Below are positions 10,450 through 21,665 of a DNA stretch of 64,000 nt, in pieces (position 1 is the stretch's first letter; each line of letters opens with the position of its first letter). The translations under genes were made by a program, and so were the position numbers. The notes below the pieces were generated by a model, which had not been told where the DNA came from, made no database searches, and saw nothing but the letters and a program-made list of their open reading frames with translations. Source of the stretch: Adineta steineri (Eukaryota > Rotifera > Eurotatoria > Adinetida > Adinetidae); contig CAJNOI010000023.1 of NCBI GenBank assembly GCA_905250115.1, positions 298,046 through 362,045 of the forward strand, in the 5' to 3' direction.

Positions 10450-13400
10450 GTTAATCGAAACTTACAAGAAATATTTATTTAATTTACTATTAGATCAATA
10501 AATTTTTTTCCACTTTATATAGATAGATTTCAGTTGATTCATATTCCTTATCGATTAACTATCTGCTTTGAATTCTAGATGTTGAAAATAATTAAGATAG
10601 ATACATATCTACGTAGTTAAGCAGAATTTTTGTAATCTATCCACTCGAAGTGTATTTGAACAGTCGTATACTTTATTTCTTTATAAGATAATAAGATTTT
10701 TCTTGGTCATTCTGTTTGAATTTTAAAATTAATATATCTTTCATATGTCGCACATTGTTTAATTATAGTTCTTACAAGATTGTATCTTTGGAATATTACA
10801 CGTACTATTCTCTTCGTTGTATTATTCTCTTTCGCGTAGAAAAGAGTCCAACAGAAATAAATTGTTTGTTTGATTGTGTGTCCGCAGGGTCAAAAAAACA
10901 TCGAAAATCGATTTTCGGAAAAAGATATTTCTAGAGGTTTTTCGATGCGGGAAGTTGAAATTTGAAGTCTGTTGGGTAACCAAGGCGAGGAGAGAGATTA
11001 AAAATCTATTTTCCACAGTTTTCATTTGTTTTTTTAGTAAATGTGAAGAGGATGCATTTCTACGAGAAAGAGCTAAGCGAATCCTCGAACGAGTGTTACT
11101 TGTATAGGTATTTTTCCTTTCTTGATATCGAGATATACATCTATTTGTGACATATGGTAAAGAGTGAGCACATTGCAACAAAATAGATTCAAGCGCGATA
11201 GAAATCTTAGAATTGTAAGCTTAAGATTTTTCTATTTAAAGTCTATTTACTTCTAATTTCATTCGCCTGTCTACTACTACAAAGAAATACTTGAAGATAA
11301 ATTCTATTATTTTTCTAAAATAGATATTCTATTGATTGATGAAATTTTTGTCTAGAGATAAAATGGAAGAAGAAAAATATAAAAAGCAACAAAAAGAATT
11401 TGAAGATAAACAAAAAGAATTAATTTCAAAATTTGAAAATCTATCATTTGAAAATAGAGAAGAATTAATTGATGAATTTATGTCAATTCATGATACGGAA
11501 TATTTATCTAAAATATGGAATTATCTTAATCAAACAGGAAAAAATCTTAATGAATTAAATGAAAAATTTTTGGAATATTTTGTAAAAGAAATTAACTTGA
11601 TGTTAAATGGTTCAATATATCGACCATTTATTAATGAACAATGGTTTTATGATTTATTATTCTCAAGAATTATTTCACAAAAAAATATTAAAATATTTTA
11701 TAAAATTTATAATTTAATCAAACAAATGAATTGCAAATTAAAAGATAAAAGTCAACCATCATATATACCTTTTCTAGGAAGAATTCTTCAACGATTAATA
11801 AAAGAAAATTTTCTTGAAATTCAAAAATTATTTTTAATCAATGATGAATTTATTTATAATTTAGATTTATCATTAATATTAGGAAATAATTATAATACAG
11901 ATGAAATTAATTTAAATTATTTTATTGAAATTCATTCATTATTAAATAATCAATTAACATTAAAACAATTATCTCATTTAATTCAATCGTGTTTAATGAC
12001 AAAAAATTCAGAAATTTCTTTTCAATTTATTCAATATTTATCAAATATTCAAACAATAGATGAAGAACAACATTCCAAATCAACTATTGATTATATAAAA
12101 CAATTTTTATCAATTATTATTCGTGCAACTATTTATGATCTTGATGAAATTAACAGAAGAATTAAATTAAAAAGAGATATTCTTATTAAAAATGGAGAAA
12201 CTATTTTTGATTTAAGAGCAAAATTAGTTATTAGAAAATCAACTAATCAAGACAATGAAAATAATACTCAACAATTAATAGTAAGAATCAATTTAATTAT
12301 TAAACTTTTAATTAAAATCATGTAGAATATATTCAGTATAGAAATATGAATAACAAAATTAAAAAGTTCTTATAAGAAAATCTAAAAAGAAGAACTTTAG
12401 TATAGATATATCATTTATTATGTGAATGAACCACAACTAAAGTGGTAGCCACAGTGAATGTACTGAGCTAAGGATGCCTGAAAAAGTACGCTGCTAATAT
12501 ATCAGAGAAACCTTCGATTCGGATACTGATAAATATTTTAAAGTATTTTTAGCTATCCTATTAGCAAAACTGTAGTATACCAATGATCGAACCTAATCTT
12601 TGACTTTTTTCATTCTTATTTTTTTTCGATGCTGAGAGTGTGGGTGAGGATGTGAATATGACATCAATATATAATACCCACACCCATCCTCACGATGGTT
12701 AGATTCGAATCCAATTGAATTCAAATTATCTTAGAAATGATTTGAGTGTATTGATTGCCCAATAGAAAAATAATATTATCTCGTAGAAAGATTTCGAATA
12801 TTCCTATAAGAAACTCTCAATTAGACTATTAAAACTATAGATCCTATTGGAGTTTAAAATAATCTTCTAAAGACTAGTATAATAAAAATATATTTTCTTT
12901 CTTTGAAACATTGGAAATCAAATCTTTATTCTATATTTAATTTAGACTGATAGTGAACGTCATATTGATGAAGTAGAAGAGAAGACAGAAGAAAAATGTA
13001 TTGAACCAGTATTTTATTTTGAACATTATCAATACGAAAGAATTCCTTCACATCATTTTAATATTGGTGATTCAATTGCATTAATTGATCAAGAAGAATT
13101 AGATAATTATTTCAATAAACAAAATAAAACCGATGAAAAACCACCATTACGTTTATTTTATCAATCATTTGGAATTATTTTAAGTATTCATCCATTCTTA
13201 TCAATAAAATTTCTCTATTGGCCATTATCATTAACAAATAATAATTATTTAAATCGACAAAAATTATTTCGTTTAGAACGTTTACCAAATTTTGTTACAT
13301 TAAATCGTTCAATTGATGCATTTGAAAAAATTATTGAAAAGAATGATATTTTAATTATAAAACCATTATTAAATTTAACAGAAAATATTGATAAAAATTC

Positions 13401-15193
13401 TTTAAAAGAATATGCTCAAGAAAAAATCAAAATATTAGAAAATAATTTCTTTGATGATAATGAATATCAACATGCTAATTTAAATGATAGTCAACGTCAA
13501 GCTATAAAAAATGCATTAGAAAATCGTTTAACATTAATTCAAGGTCCACCTGGAACTGGAAAAACTGAAACATCAGCATGGATAATTCATTTATGGTTAA
13601 AAAGTTTCTTTCAAGAAGGACAATCACCAATTTTAATCTGTGCTGAAACACATCAAGCAGTGGATAATTTAACTCGACGTTTATTAAAACACCACTATCG
13701 TCTAGTTCGATATGGTGAACCAAGAACTGTTGCACCAGATCTTCATGTCAGTATTTCTATTTACATTTGAAACACATTAGTTTTTTATTTAATCATATAG
13801 AAGTGCACTACTAATTTCCAATTTCATTTAAACTATCGTATTGAAAGATTCTCGAGAAAAATCATTTAACTACAGACGAATGAATTTTTCTTTGAATATT
13901 TAATTAAAAAAAATTGCAGAAAGAATATTACTATTCAGATTAGATCTATTACGATTTTATGCTCATACGTTAAAAATCTTCAGAGTGAATCATTTTTTCT
14001 TTTTGTTTTTCAGGAGTATACAATGCCTAGACAAATTGAATCATTACGTCGTGAAAAACAAAAATCGAATCCAAATTCTTCATCCAAATCTTTATTTGGT
14101 CCACCAAAACCAAAAGAAATTTTGGAAATTCTATCACAATGTCAGATATTATGTATGACCTGTTCTGGTGTGGGAATATTAGAATCATCTATGAAATTTC
14201 CATTTATTTTAATTGATGAAGCATCACAAATAACTGAACCAAATATTCTTATTCCATTAGTTCGAATAACAGATCAAATTGTTCTTGTTGGTGATCAAAA
14301 ACAAGTTCGTTTAAATAATTTTCATTAAATTTCAATGTCATTATTTCATTTTTTTTAGTTACCACCAATTATAAAAATGGCCGAAGCAAAACAATTATTA
14401 GAACGATCATTTTTTGAACGTTTATTAGAAAATTTAAATATAAACTCGATAATGTTAGATACACAATATCGTATGCATCCATCATTAATTGATTTTCCAT
14501 CAAAAATCTTTTATAATGGTTTATTAAAAAGTGGTGTGACATCTGAACAAAGACCAACACCAACTGAAATAACATTTATTAATAAAGATATTCCATTAAT
14601 GTTTGTAGATGTTGATCAAGGTGAAGAAAGAATTCATGGATCGAATATTTATAATAAACAAGAAATTGAATTTATTTGTCAAACTATTCAAATATTATTA
14701 CCACGTCAACAACCAAAATTAACACCGTAAGAAATATTCATTTTTTTTTTGTTGAGATTTATTTTTATTGTATTATAGAATGGATATTGGTGTTATTACG
14801 CCATATACAAGACAAGTGAAAGAAATAGCTGAGAAACTAATAAATAATCAAATTCCAAAAGGTGTTGAAGTTCGAACAGTTGATGGTTTTCAAGGACGAG
14901 AAAAAAATATAATTCTTATTTCATTAGTTCGATCAAATAATGAAAATGAAATTGGATTTTTAGTTAATGAACAACGTATGAATGTACTTTTAACACGAGC
15001 GAAATGTGCAATGATTGTTTTTGGTAATAAAAAAACTTTAATTTCAAATAATCTATGGAAAAATTGGATTGAAAATGTACCAAATATTAATTCAACACAA
15101 TTTATTAATTATTGTTTAAAAAAAGAACAAAATCAAATAACAACTCAACATCAAGCGTATTCAGCAAAGAATAACTATCGAAAAAGAAGATAA
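5727..15193 (+). CDS. Fused AAA_28 NTPase-RdRP-SF1 helicase (11-exon model)
   Basis: Exons: 5727-6898, 7196-7344, 7402-7830, 7989-8203, 8258-9386, 10046-10445, 11356-12280, 12946-13746, 14014-14304, 14359-14726, 14779-15193. They total 6294 nt, 2097 residues, with phase kept at every junction. Domains: P-loop NTPase (1-200), eukaryotic cell-encoded RdRP (about 260-900), an unrecognised linker (about 900-1165), a helical region (1166-1470), and a UPF1/ZNFX1-type SF1 helicase (1474-2097). The expected role is RNA-silencing amplification: the RdRP copies transcripts into dsRNA and the helicase remodels the template. The RdRP-helicase link rests on the 910-bp intron 10446-11355, which has donor AA|GTAAGT and acceptor TTTTTGTCTAG and is in frame. 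The alternative is two genes: if the donor is not used, the frame stops at 10447-10449 with an AATAAA near 10496, and a Met codon at 11336 or 11364 could start the helicase. The two halves are described separately below. Confidence 0.6.
9387..10045 (+). other. Intron 5 of the RdRP gene, enlarged by a transposon
   Basis: The donor is CAG|GTATTC and the acceptor is TTCATTTTAG. At 659 bp it is over ten times longer than most introns in this window, and about 400 bp of that is the hAT-like element at 9510-9910. Confidence 0.7.
9510..9910. mobile_element. hAT-like MITE in RdRP intron
   Basis: The ends are inverted repeats: AGAGATGTGCGG at 9510-9521 and CCGCACATCTCT at 9897-9908. The flanks carry an 8-bp direct repeat TTGTGAAT (9502-9509 and 9911-9918), which fits the 8-bp target duplication of hAT transposons. 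The interior is non-coding, unusually GC-rich, and full of GGTCCCGGTCCCGA-like copies, several near each end. It encodes no transposase, so it would be mobilised in trans. It lies within an intron and should not disrupt the protein if the intron is spliced. Confidence 0.8.
10446..11355 (+). other. Candidate 910-bp intron linking RdRP to helicase
   Basis: The donor AA|GTAAGT at 10446 is close to consensus. The acceptor TTTTTGTCTAG ends at 11355 and restores the frame as codon AAA, followed by DKMEEEKYKK. Nothing coding is convincing inside; open frames at 10716-10934, 10822-11181 (minus) and 10874-11107 overlap each other and look random. An AATAAA near 10496 could instead be the polyadenylation signal of a shorter RdRP transcript, so alternative ends are possible. 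Confidence 0.5.
11336..15193 (+). CDS. UPF1/ZNFX1-like SF1 helicase half (exons 7-11)
   Basis: Exon 7 (11356-12280) encodes a charged, helix-rich region with a coiled-coil-like start. Exon 8 holds the N-terminal beta-rich part and Walker A GPPGTGKTE (near residue 1673 of the fused model). Exon 9 has motif II DEASQ (near 1808) and GDQKQ, continuing across an intron into LPP. Exon 10 has QYRMHP. Exon 11 has VRTVDGFQGREK and NEQRMNVLLTRAK (motifs V and VI). All core motifs of UPF1-family SF1 helicases are present, so the ATPase should be active. The nearest functional relatives I can name are Hrr1 of the fission-yeast RdRP complex and nematode/vertebrate ZNFX1. If this is a separate gene its start would be the Met at 11336 or 11364. 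The C-terminal tail is basic (YRKRR). Confidence 0.85.
12281..12945 (+). other. Intron 7 of the fused gene
   Basis: The donor is ATA|GTAAGA and the acceptor is TTTAATTTAG, phase 0. At 665 bp it is long for this window and contains the foldback element at 12634-12695. Confidence 0.6.
12634..12695. repeat. TGTGGG-type foldback inside a helicase intron
   Basis: The left part reads GTGTGGGTGAGGATGTG and the right part CCCACACCCATCCTCACGATGG. The right end matches the family end (reverse complement of CCATC-TTGAGG) with one or two changes. It shows the elements also occur inside transcribed units. Confidence 0.6.
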
Positions 15194-15313
15194 CCTCAAT
15201 AAAAATCATAAACAATTCTTTTTGTTTTTGTTTTTTGAATCTATTCATATTATTGTACAATCAAGATATAATCAAATTCTTTTGTTTTACAAAATAAAAA
15301 GTTGTTGATGTAA

Positions 15314-16424
15314 TTAATTTGATATAAATCTAGATCTGTGGTGAATAATGGTTACAAATCGTTCTATTGTTTTTCGAAATTGTCGACGATATGTTGATGA
15401 AACCAATGTGTACAAATAAAAATTTAACTAAATATATATTATTTAATAAAATATTATTAATATAAATATTTAATTAACTTACTGTTCCAAAAATAAATGT
15501 CATCATAACTGCAATTGCATTAATAAAACTTTCAATTGCTGTTCGATTAGGAGTTCGAATAGTTGAACTTGTAATAACACTATATAGAGCATAAATTGCA
15601 CTTAATACATTTAACATAATATAAAGAAGAACTTGAATCAATGAAATCATAGTTAATTGTTTTCCAAATTGTTTCTTTTCTCGTTGTTCTACTATCACTT
15701 TTTGTTTGCCACCATCAATAGTTTCATTTCTGTTTGTAGTTCTTACTACAGTCATCATACTTCCATCTGTATGAGGTGTAATAAGATTACGTCGTCGACG
15801 TAATCCATGTAAATTGTTCAAAGTTAAAAGACTAAATATAATCATAAGAAGAATTGGTATACTTGTATCAATTGTAAGACTATTAACTGTAATGAAAATA
15901 GTATAAATACCATCTTGTCGTTTACAAGCTGATCCATTTTGATACCCATTATATCCAACCCAAATATTTGAATAATAAATCATCCAACCTAATATACTCA
16001 ATGGAATATACCATTTAGCTACTTTAAATGAACTCATTCGACGAAATTTAACATTTGTTGATGTTATTAAAAATCGATCAATAACAATTGAACAAAGAAA
16101 ATAACGAGCCATTGTTAATGAAAGATTTGAAATATAAATTCGACCAGTACAATACCATCCAATAGTACGAGATGGATCTGGAAAACCCATATATGATAAT
16201 ATACGAGTGATAAATCCAGTATTGATTGAAATTAAATTTGCAACAGAAACAACGAGAAAATACCAAGAACAAACACCTGAACTACGAAGTTTTGCTTGAG
16301 AAAACATAATCAAACTGAAAATATTTCCAAGATTTCCAGCTATATATAATGGACAATAAACATATCGGGATAATTGTAAATGAATATTAGCAAAAATAGC
16401 AGTTAATGGAGATGTGCTCGACAT
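15314..16424 (-). CDS. Class A (rhodopsin-like) GPCR
   Basis: Two exons: 16424-15483 and 15427-15314, phase 0 across a GTAAGT...TTTAG intron of 55 bp, 351 residues. Seven hydrophobic segments are visible. TM1 has GNLGN, TM3 ends in DRF in place of DRY (IVIDRFLIT), and a long basic third loop carries RRRR. The second exon supplies the end of TM7 and helix 8 (NFYLYTLVSSTYRRQFRK). The first exon alone would stop inside TM7, which supports the splice. The layout resembles neuropeptide (FMRFamide-type) receptor relatives that are numerous in rotifers; the ligand is unknown. A Cys pair at the top of TM3 and in loop 2 (YCTG, SACKR) could form the usual disulphide. Confidence 0.8.
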
Positions 16425-18042
16425 TATTTTGATTCTCTAAATGAAAGAATTTCTTGTTATGAGAAAAAAAATATATGTAACACTCGTCTTTAGCTGCATA
16501 ATTAATAAACTTTCAATTCAAGATCATATCAAAAACAGTACGTGTCACCTAAAGGATGATATATTTTTACAATGCACTATTTAATAAATGACCTCATTTC
16601 ATCCATGTTACTCGAAGGGAGAAATATGAGAAATTAAAATAATTAAAAACGCAGAAAAAACAATGCCTTTGATAAACAAATGCGTATAATAATCATCGTA
16701 TTTCATCATTATTCAAAGATCATTTTTCACGAAAATAACATCTTTTTAAGCCATTAAGTTTTATAATGCATATCAGTAATATATACAGATTAATTTAAAT
16801 CTACATGAAAATTTTTCATTGTTGATGACTTACTTTTATATCAAAATGAATGGTGTTGATATTTACGTATTTTTATTTTTTCTCGATTAATTCAGTTTTC
16901 TTCGTTTCAGTATCTAAAAATAACAGAAAATAAAATGTCATTTAGTCGAGTCAAAAGCAGATTAAAGTAGAATATATTGAACTAGACAGACAATTTTAAT
17001 GTAGTAATATCTCATTCACCTCGTTGTTTGTTCATTGAAAAATTAGAGTTGAACAAATAGTTTTAATTAAATAATCTTATCTTTTTTAATGACAAATTTT
17101 GACTGGCAAACATTTTTAATCTACTTGATTATCGTATCGTATTTTTCGGATTATCTCAAAATCACCTTGAGGGTGAAATTGAGGACGTAAATTTCAAGGT
17201 TATACCCTCAATATATGTTGCTACTGTTGCAGTACTAAGAATGTTTACCTCATTAGAGTTCTTTTCATCAATAAATTTGCTAACTACTTATTAGCTTTGA
17301 TGATTACATATTGTTAATCAAGAGCAATTCATATAGATATATATAGGTCAATAATTAGAGTAGGTCTGTTTGTGCTCATCAATGTTTTAACTTGTCTGTC
17401 TGAGATTTTTGTTTTGATATTATTAATAGAACTAGTGTTCATTGAATATCCAATTATATATTCTAATACAGAAAAATATCAAAATCTATTTAAAGATGAC
17501 ATCTCTTGATGAATTATTAATTTAGTATACATCTAAACTAATTAAATAAGAAAATCTATGTTCAAATTGAACAATAAAATAAACATCATACATTGTTTAG
17601 AATTACATTTACTTATTAATTATTGAGCCAACTGACATAAACGTTATATTCAATTAATTAAATATTTTTCTATCTATGAACATTTATTTCAAACTCCAGA
17701 CATCATGAACTTATTTTCCTTATCGTTATACATTGCTTCACTGCATATTTTCAACGTATAATAAATATAAAGTGATATTTCATTGCAACTGAGGATATTT
17801 ATCATTTTTCAAAAAGCAATAGTGTCATGCTAAAAGTTGATTTTAACTATAGTTATTTATTACACATCGATTTATAAGTAGCAGTTAAGGAGAACTCTAT
17901 AGAGCTTAATTACCTCTCAATAGTGAAATATTACCGTAATGCTTAATTGTATTTCGAATTGTAAAATAAAGGTGAACTTGCTTTTTTCTGTAGGAAGACA
18001 AATATGTTTAGTGCATCTCTACATCACAATATTCAAATAAAA

Positions 18043-18098
18043 GAGTGGGTATGGGTGTGACTTCTTCGTTGATAGATACTCATACACACCCACACCCC
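18043..18098. repeat. TGTGGG-type foldback element
   Basis: The left arm GAGTGGGTATGGGTGTGA is opposed by TCATACACACCCACACCCC, with about 16 bases between. Intergenic. Confidence 0.65.
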
Positions 18099-18126
18099 GA
18101 ATGATGAAGAATTTCGTTGAAAAACA

Positions 18127-18222
18127 AGAAAAGAACTTGATAATTTAGTTGATACTGTTGTCCATGAATTTCGATAATCAGAAAAAAATCAACTTGGAAA
18201 ATGGGAAACATCACGAAAATAA
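18127..18222 (+). pseudogene. Possible degenerate exon, unknown family
   Basis: A frame with ordinary-looking protein content (RKELDNLVDTVVHEFR, then a stop, then SEKNQLGKWETSRK and a second stop) interrupts non-coding DNA. It could be a decayed exon, but at 32 codons chance cannot be excluded. Confidence 0.15.
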
Positions 18223-18519
18223 CCATGAACTATTCTTTTTTACTGATTCTAATAAAGTATTCGAGCACACAATACTCTTGTCGTGTCTATAAATCATTTT
18301 ATAAATATAACGTTTAGATTATGATATGATTTTTTTCTCTTGCGTTCTCTAAAATATACATCGAGGACTATTCTTTCTCGTGTAGATCGAAGAACGCAAG
18401 AGAAAATGTTGATGATGACCCTATACACTCTCTCTCTCTATATATATAGATATATCCATCGTAATCTTTCATTTTTATCAAATCAAATTCGTACGCAATA
18501 ACCTATTATATCTTTTACT

Positions 18520-18975
18520 ATGTTTTCATTTTTATCATCGAAGGAACTGATCGGTCATTGTCTTTGCAAAGACGTGAAAGTCAAAATTGATCCTGTGTCT
18601 TTAACTGATAAATCCAATGAAATTCTCGTATGTCATTGTTCAAATTGTCAACGTGCTGGTGGTGGATTATTATCATATGAAATAATATTACCCGATGAAA
18701 AAGTTACTCTCATCGATGATAAATCATTGATTACAAGATATGATGATACTGATACAAAGTCCAAAAATGTTGTAGAACGCTATTTTTGTCGTCAATGTGG
18801 TAGTCCTATCTATGGAAAAACACCGAAAAATAAACCAAATATTACTATTGTCAAATTAAGTTTATTTGCTGGTGATCAACTACCATGTCCAACGAAAGAA
18901 GTATTTTGTGCAGAAATGATGAAATGGGAAAAAAAGATTGATGGTGTAAAACATTACGATGAAGGTCCTGAGTAA
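18520..18975 (+). CDS. GFA / CENP-V-fold protein (Mss4-like, zinc-binding)
   Basis: Intronless, 151 residues. Zinc-ligand cysteines are arranged as in the glutathione-dependent formaldehyde-activating enzyme family: GHCLCKDVKV, CHCSNCQRAGGG and YFCRQCGSPIYG. The best-known members act on S-hydroxymethyl-glutathione chemistry or are of unknown function; I cannot name the substrate. The length is normal for a single-domain bacterial or fungal member. The lack of introns and the microbial family distribution make horizontal acquisition plausible (inference). The start was chosen at the first Met before the conserved GHCLC. Confidence 0.8.
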   Translation: MFSFLSSKELIGHCLCKDVKVKIDPVSLTDKSNEILVCHCSNCQRAGGGLLSYEIILPDEKVTLIDDKSLITRYDDTDTKSKNVVERYFCRQCGSPIYGKTPKNKPNITIVKLSLFAGDQLPCPTKEVFCAEMMKWEKKIDGVKHYDEGPE

Positions 18976-19216
18976 AGAAATCATTGACATCAAAGACGCA
19001 AAATTTGTTTTTAATCTTTTATTAATAAAATATATAATCTCGCTCTCATTCCACAAATTTTTACAAAGCATTTAGATAATAATATTTGAATTAACAAATC
19101 CTCATCAGTATTTCAACATGATCTGTATTGTAACATGCTACAGCTATATGTCTAAAAACCTGTCTTTATTAAAATCATCGACCACGATTGAATATAGCTG
19201 AGAATGAGTGCTATCT

Positions 19217-19294
19217 TGAGGGTGGGTGAGTGTGGGTGTAGAATCAGTATAAAACTCATACCCACATTCTAGTTACTCATACACATTCACACTG
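19217..19294. repeat. TGTGGG-type foldback element
   Basis: The left arm begins CTTGAGGGTGGGTGAGTGTGGGTG, with right-side copies CATACCCACATTC and CATACACATTCACACTG. The element end CTTGAGG is the family terminus. Confidence 0.6.
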
Positions 19295-19530
19295 ACTTGA
19301 TTATCCAATAAACAAAAATGATTTCATACTTCTACATCGTCTTTGAACGGAAAGAAACACATATTTTAATTCAGTGTTAGATATAACAATTAAATCGGTT
19401 TAAATTTTTCATCACTACAGTTCTACAATTGATTTTTCTTGTTGAATATTAAAATTTTCTGATCATTAATTATCGATATCTTTCATTTGTCTACGATCAT
19501 TTTTATGAATAAAACTAATTATTATCGATC

Positions 19531-19588
19531 GGGGGTGGGTGTGGGTGTGGATATTGTCTTCATTTACTATACACCCACACATACCCTG
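19531..19588. repeat. TGTGGG-type foldback element
   Basis: GGGGGTGGGTGTGGGTGTGG (19531-19550) faces ACACCCACACATACCCTGAAGATG. The loop is about 20 bases. It is about 330 bp upstream of the P450 start. Confidence 0.7.
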
Positions 19589-19847
19589 AAGATGCCTATC
19601 ATCCAATGATTCCCCATAATGACTCTGTAAGCAGTTACTGTGAGCACACAACACCAATATTTTTACCAAATATACAATCTATCAAGCGTCCTTATCTACG
19701 TACGTAACCCATTCGCAAAGTACAACTAGTTACACAAACTCCTTTTTCACACGTTGCACAACAAAAAGCATACGTGTCAGTGAGTCATTGTATTGAAGAC
19801 GCAGAAAAAAAAGGAGGAACACATGCATTTTCTTCGACCTTGACTAA

Positions 19848-19855
19848 TATAAATA
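19848..19855 (+). promoter_or_regulatory. TATA-like box upstream of P450
   Basis: TATAAATA lies 60 bases before the ATG at 19915, a plausible core promoter spacing with a short leader. Based on sequence match only. Confidence 0.35.
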
Positions 19856-19914
19856 GAAAAGAAAAAGGTTGTCGATCATTCGTGCTGTTGTAGTAGCATA
19901 AAAAACGCGACAAA

Positions 19915-21665
19915 ATGTTTTTCCTCACTGGTATTCTCATCGCTTTGCTATTAGTTGTAATCGTGATCTATCTATGGAATATTCGAAAGGCTTACGATTT
20001 TTTCATTCGTCTCAAGATTCCAGGACCACCACCGACGTTTTTTTTTGGCAATATCTTGGACATAACAAAAACCAGAGGAACATCCATCGCAATCAAACAA
20101 TGGGGTAACAAATATGGTCACATCTTTGGTTATTTCGCAGGACATACACCCATTCTTGTAGTGTCCGATCCAGATGTTCTCCAAGATGTGTTTATTAAAT
20201 CATTTTCCAAATTTCATTCTCGTCGTCCGTCTCCTATTGTCAATCAACAAGCAAAGGATGTTAGTCTGTTTAATGCATTTGGTCTTCGATGGAAAAGACA
20301 ACGGTTTGTTATCAATCCAACATTTTCCTCCTCAAAACTTAAACAAATGTCACCGCTGATTCATCGAAGTATCGATATGCTGATGACTAAAATGAATGAG
20401 CAATATGATCGAGGCGAACCATTTGACATCTATACTTACTTCAAACGATTCACAATGGACACTATATGGTCGTGTGGTTTTGGTCTCGATACTGATATGC
20501 AAAATAATGTTAACGATCCGTATCTTCTCAATTCACAGCTGATTTTTGCACAGAACAAGTTTCGTCGAGTAGCAATTATTTTATTTATGTTGTTATCAGA
20601 ATGGAGAAAAGTGTTGGCATTTCTATTTCGATCAATTAACTTTACCCGTTATTGGCTCCGACGTTATATACCTGTGACAAAACGGTTTTTCAAAGAAAGT
20701 CCGGCTACATGGATTATGAAACAAGCAGATGAAATGATCGAAAAACGTAAACAAATTGGTCATACTGGTCGAACAGATTTATTACAGTTGATGCTCGCTT
20801 CTATGTCAGATGAAGACTTTATTCAAGTATGTTTATTTCTCACAATTTGTATCTTGCGTATTTTCGTATAACATGTACTTCTATATCTTTAGGATCGTCC
20901 AGCATCGTTCGAGAAAATTGGAGATACAGAAGTTGAAACGCCTTTAGTTCGAAAAATTACTAAACATGAAATCTCTGCCAATGTTTTCCTTTTTAGTAAG
21001 TAAATCAACATTTCATGTGTTTGCTCTCTTTAATTTTCTCTTTTTACATTCTAGTGATTGCTGGTTATGAGACAACAAGCACAGCTCTAAGTTACGCGAC
21101 ATATATTCTCGCGACTCATCCAGAAGAACAGCGAAAATTGCAAGAACACATCGATGCTCATTTCGATCCAGAAACAGAACACTCAATGCCAACATATGAG
21201 AATGTCTTAGAAATGGACTATCTGGATATGTTCATTCGAGAAACACTTCGCATGTTTCCCATTGTGCCAGCGGCTATCAACCGCGAAAGTACTGAGGAAT
21301 TTTGTATTGAAAACTTTGGAATTGTGCCGAAAGGTACATTAATCACCATCGACATTTACAGTTTGCATTTTAACCCAGATTTATGGGGACCTTCGGATCC
21401 ACAAGAGTTTCATCCTGAAAGATTCGCTACTAAACGACATCCTATGGGATGGATCCCATTCGGCGCTGGATCACGAAATTGTGTGGGCATGCGATTTGCT
21501 TTACTTGAAATGAAAATGTTACTTGTTCGATTGCTGAAAACTTATACCCTGATCGACTGTGGTGAGAAAACACATAAACCATTCGAACAACTTCAAGAAA
21601 CATTTGTGATCACACCCAGCGAACTCTGTGTCCGGCTCCAGCGCAGAGATGAACAGCATGAGTGA
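19915..21665 (+). CDS. Cytochrome P450, clan 3-like
   Basis: Three exons: 19915-20826, 20893-20995, 21055-21665 (1626 nt, 541 residues). Both introns are short (66 and 59 bp) with GT...AG ends and the frame kept. N-terminal membrane anchor (residues 1-22), hinge PGPPPTFFFGN, C-helix WKRQR, FTMDTIWSCGFGLDTD as in CYP3-type enzymes, I-helix AGYETTS, K-helix ETLR, PERF-type motif HPERF, and haem loop FGAGSRNCVG. All catalytic motifs are intact, so this should be an active ER monooxygenase of xenobiotic or lipid substrates; the substrate is not predictable. Its codon use is less AT-biased than the intronless P450 at 3.6 kb. Confidence 0.9.

Larger units (their letters stand above)
16425..18519. 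other. Intergenic 2.1 kb, no intact gene
   Basis: AT-rich. It holds a weak foldback near 17165-17215 (CTTGAGGGTG against ATACCCTCAA), a clear foldback at 18043-18098, and a possible degenerate exon at 18127-18222. A CT/TA microsatellite lies near 18427-18455. No other coding signal was found. Confidence 0.45.
18976..19914. other. Intergenic with two foldbacks and P450 promoter region
   Basis: No gene. It contains the foldbacks at 19217-19294 and 19531-19588 and a TATA-like box at 19848-19855. Confidence 0.5.

Noticed and set aside
10822-11181. 119-codon minus-strand open frame in the long intron
   Set aside because: It overlaps another random frame, has no family features, and lies in the candidate intron between in-frame exons.
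12696-12715. GATTCGAATCC resembling a tRNA T-loop
   Set aside because: No acceptor stem, D-arm or anticodon arm could be placed around it.
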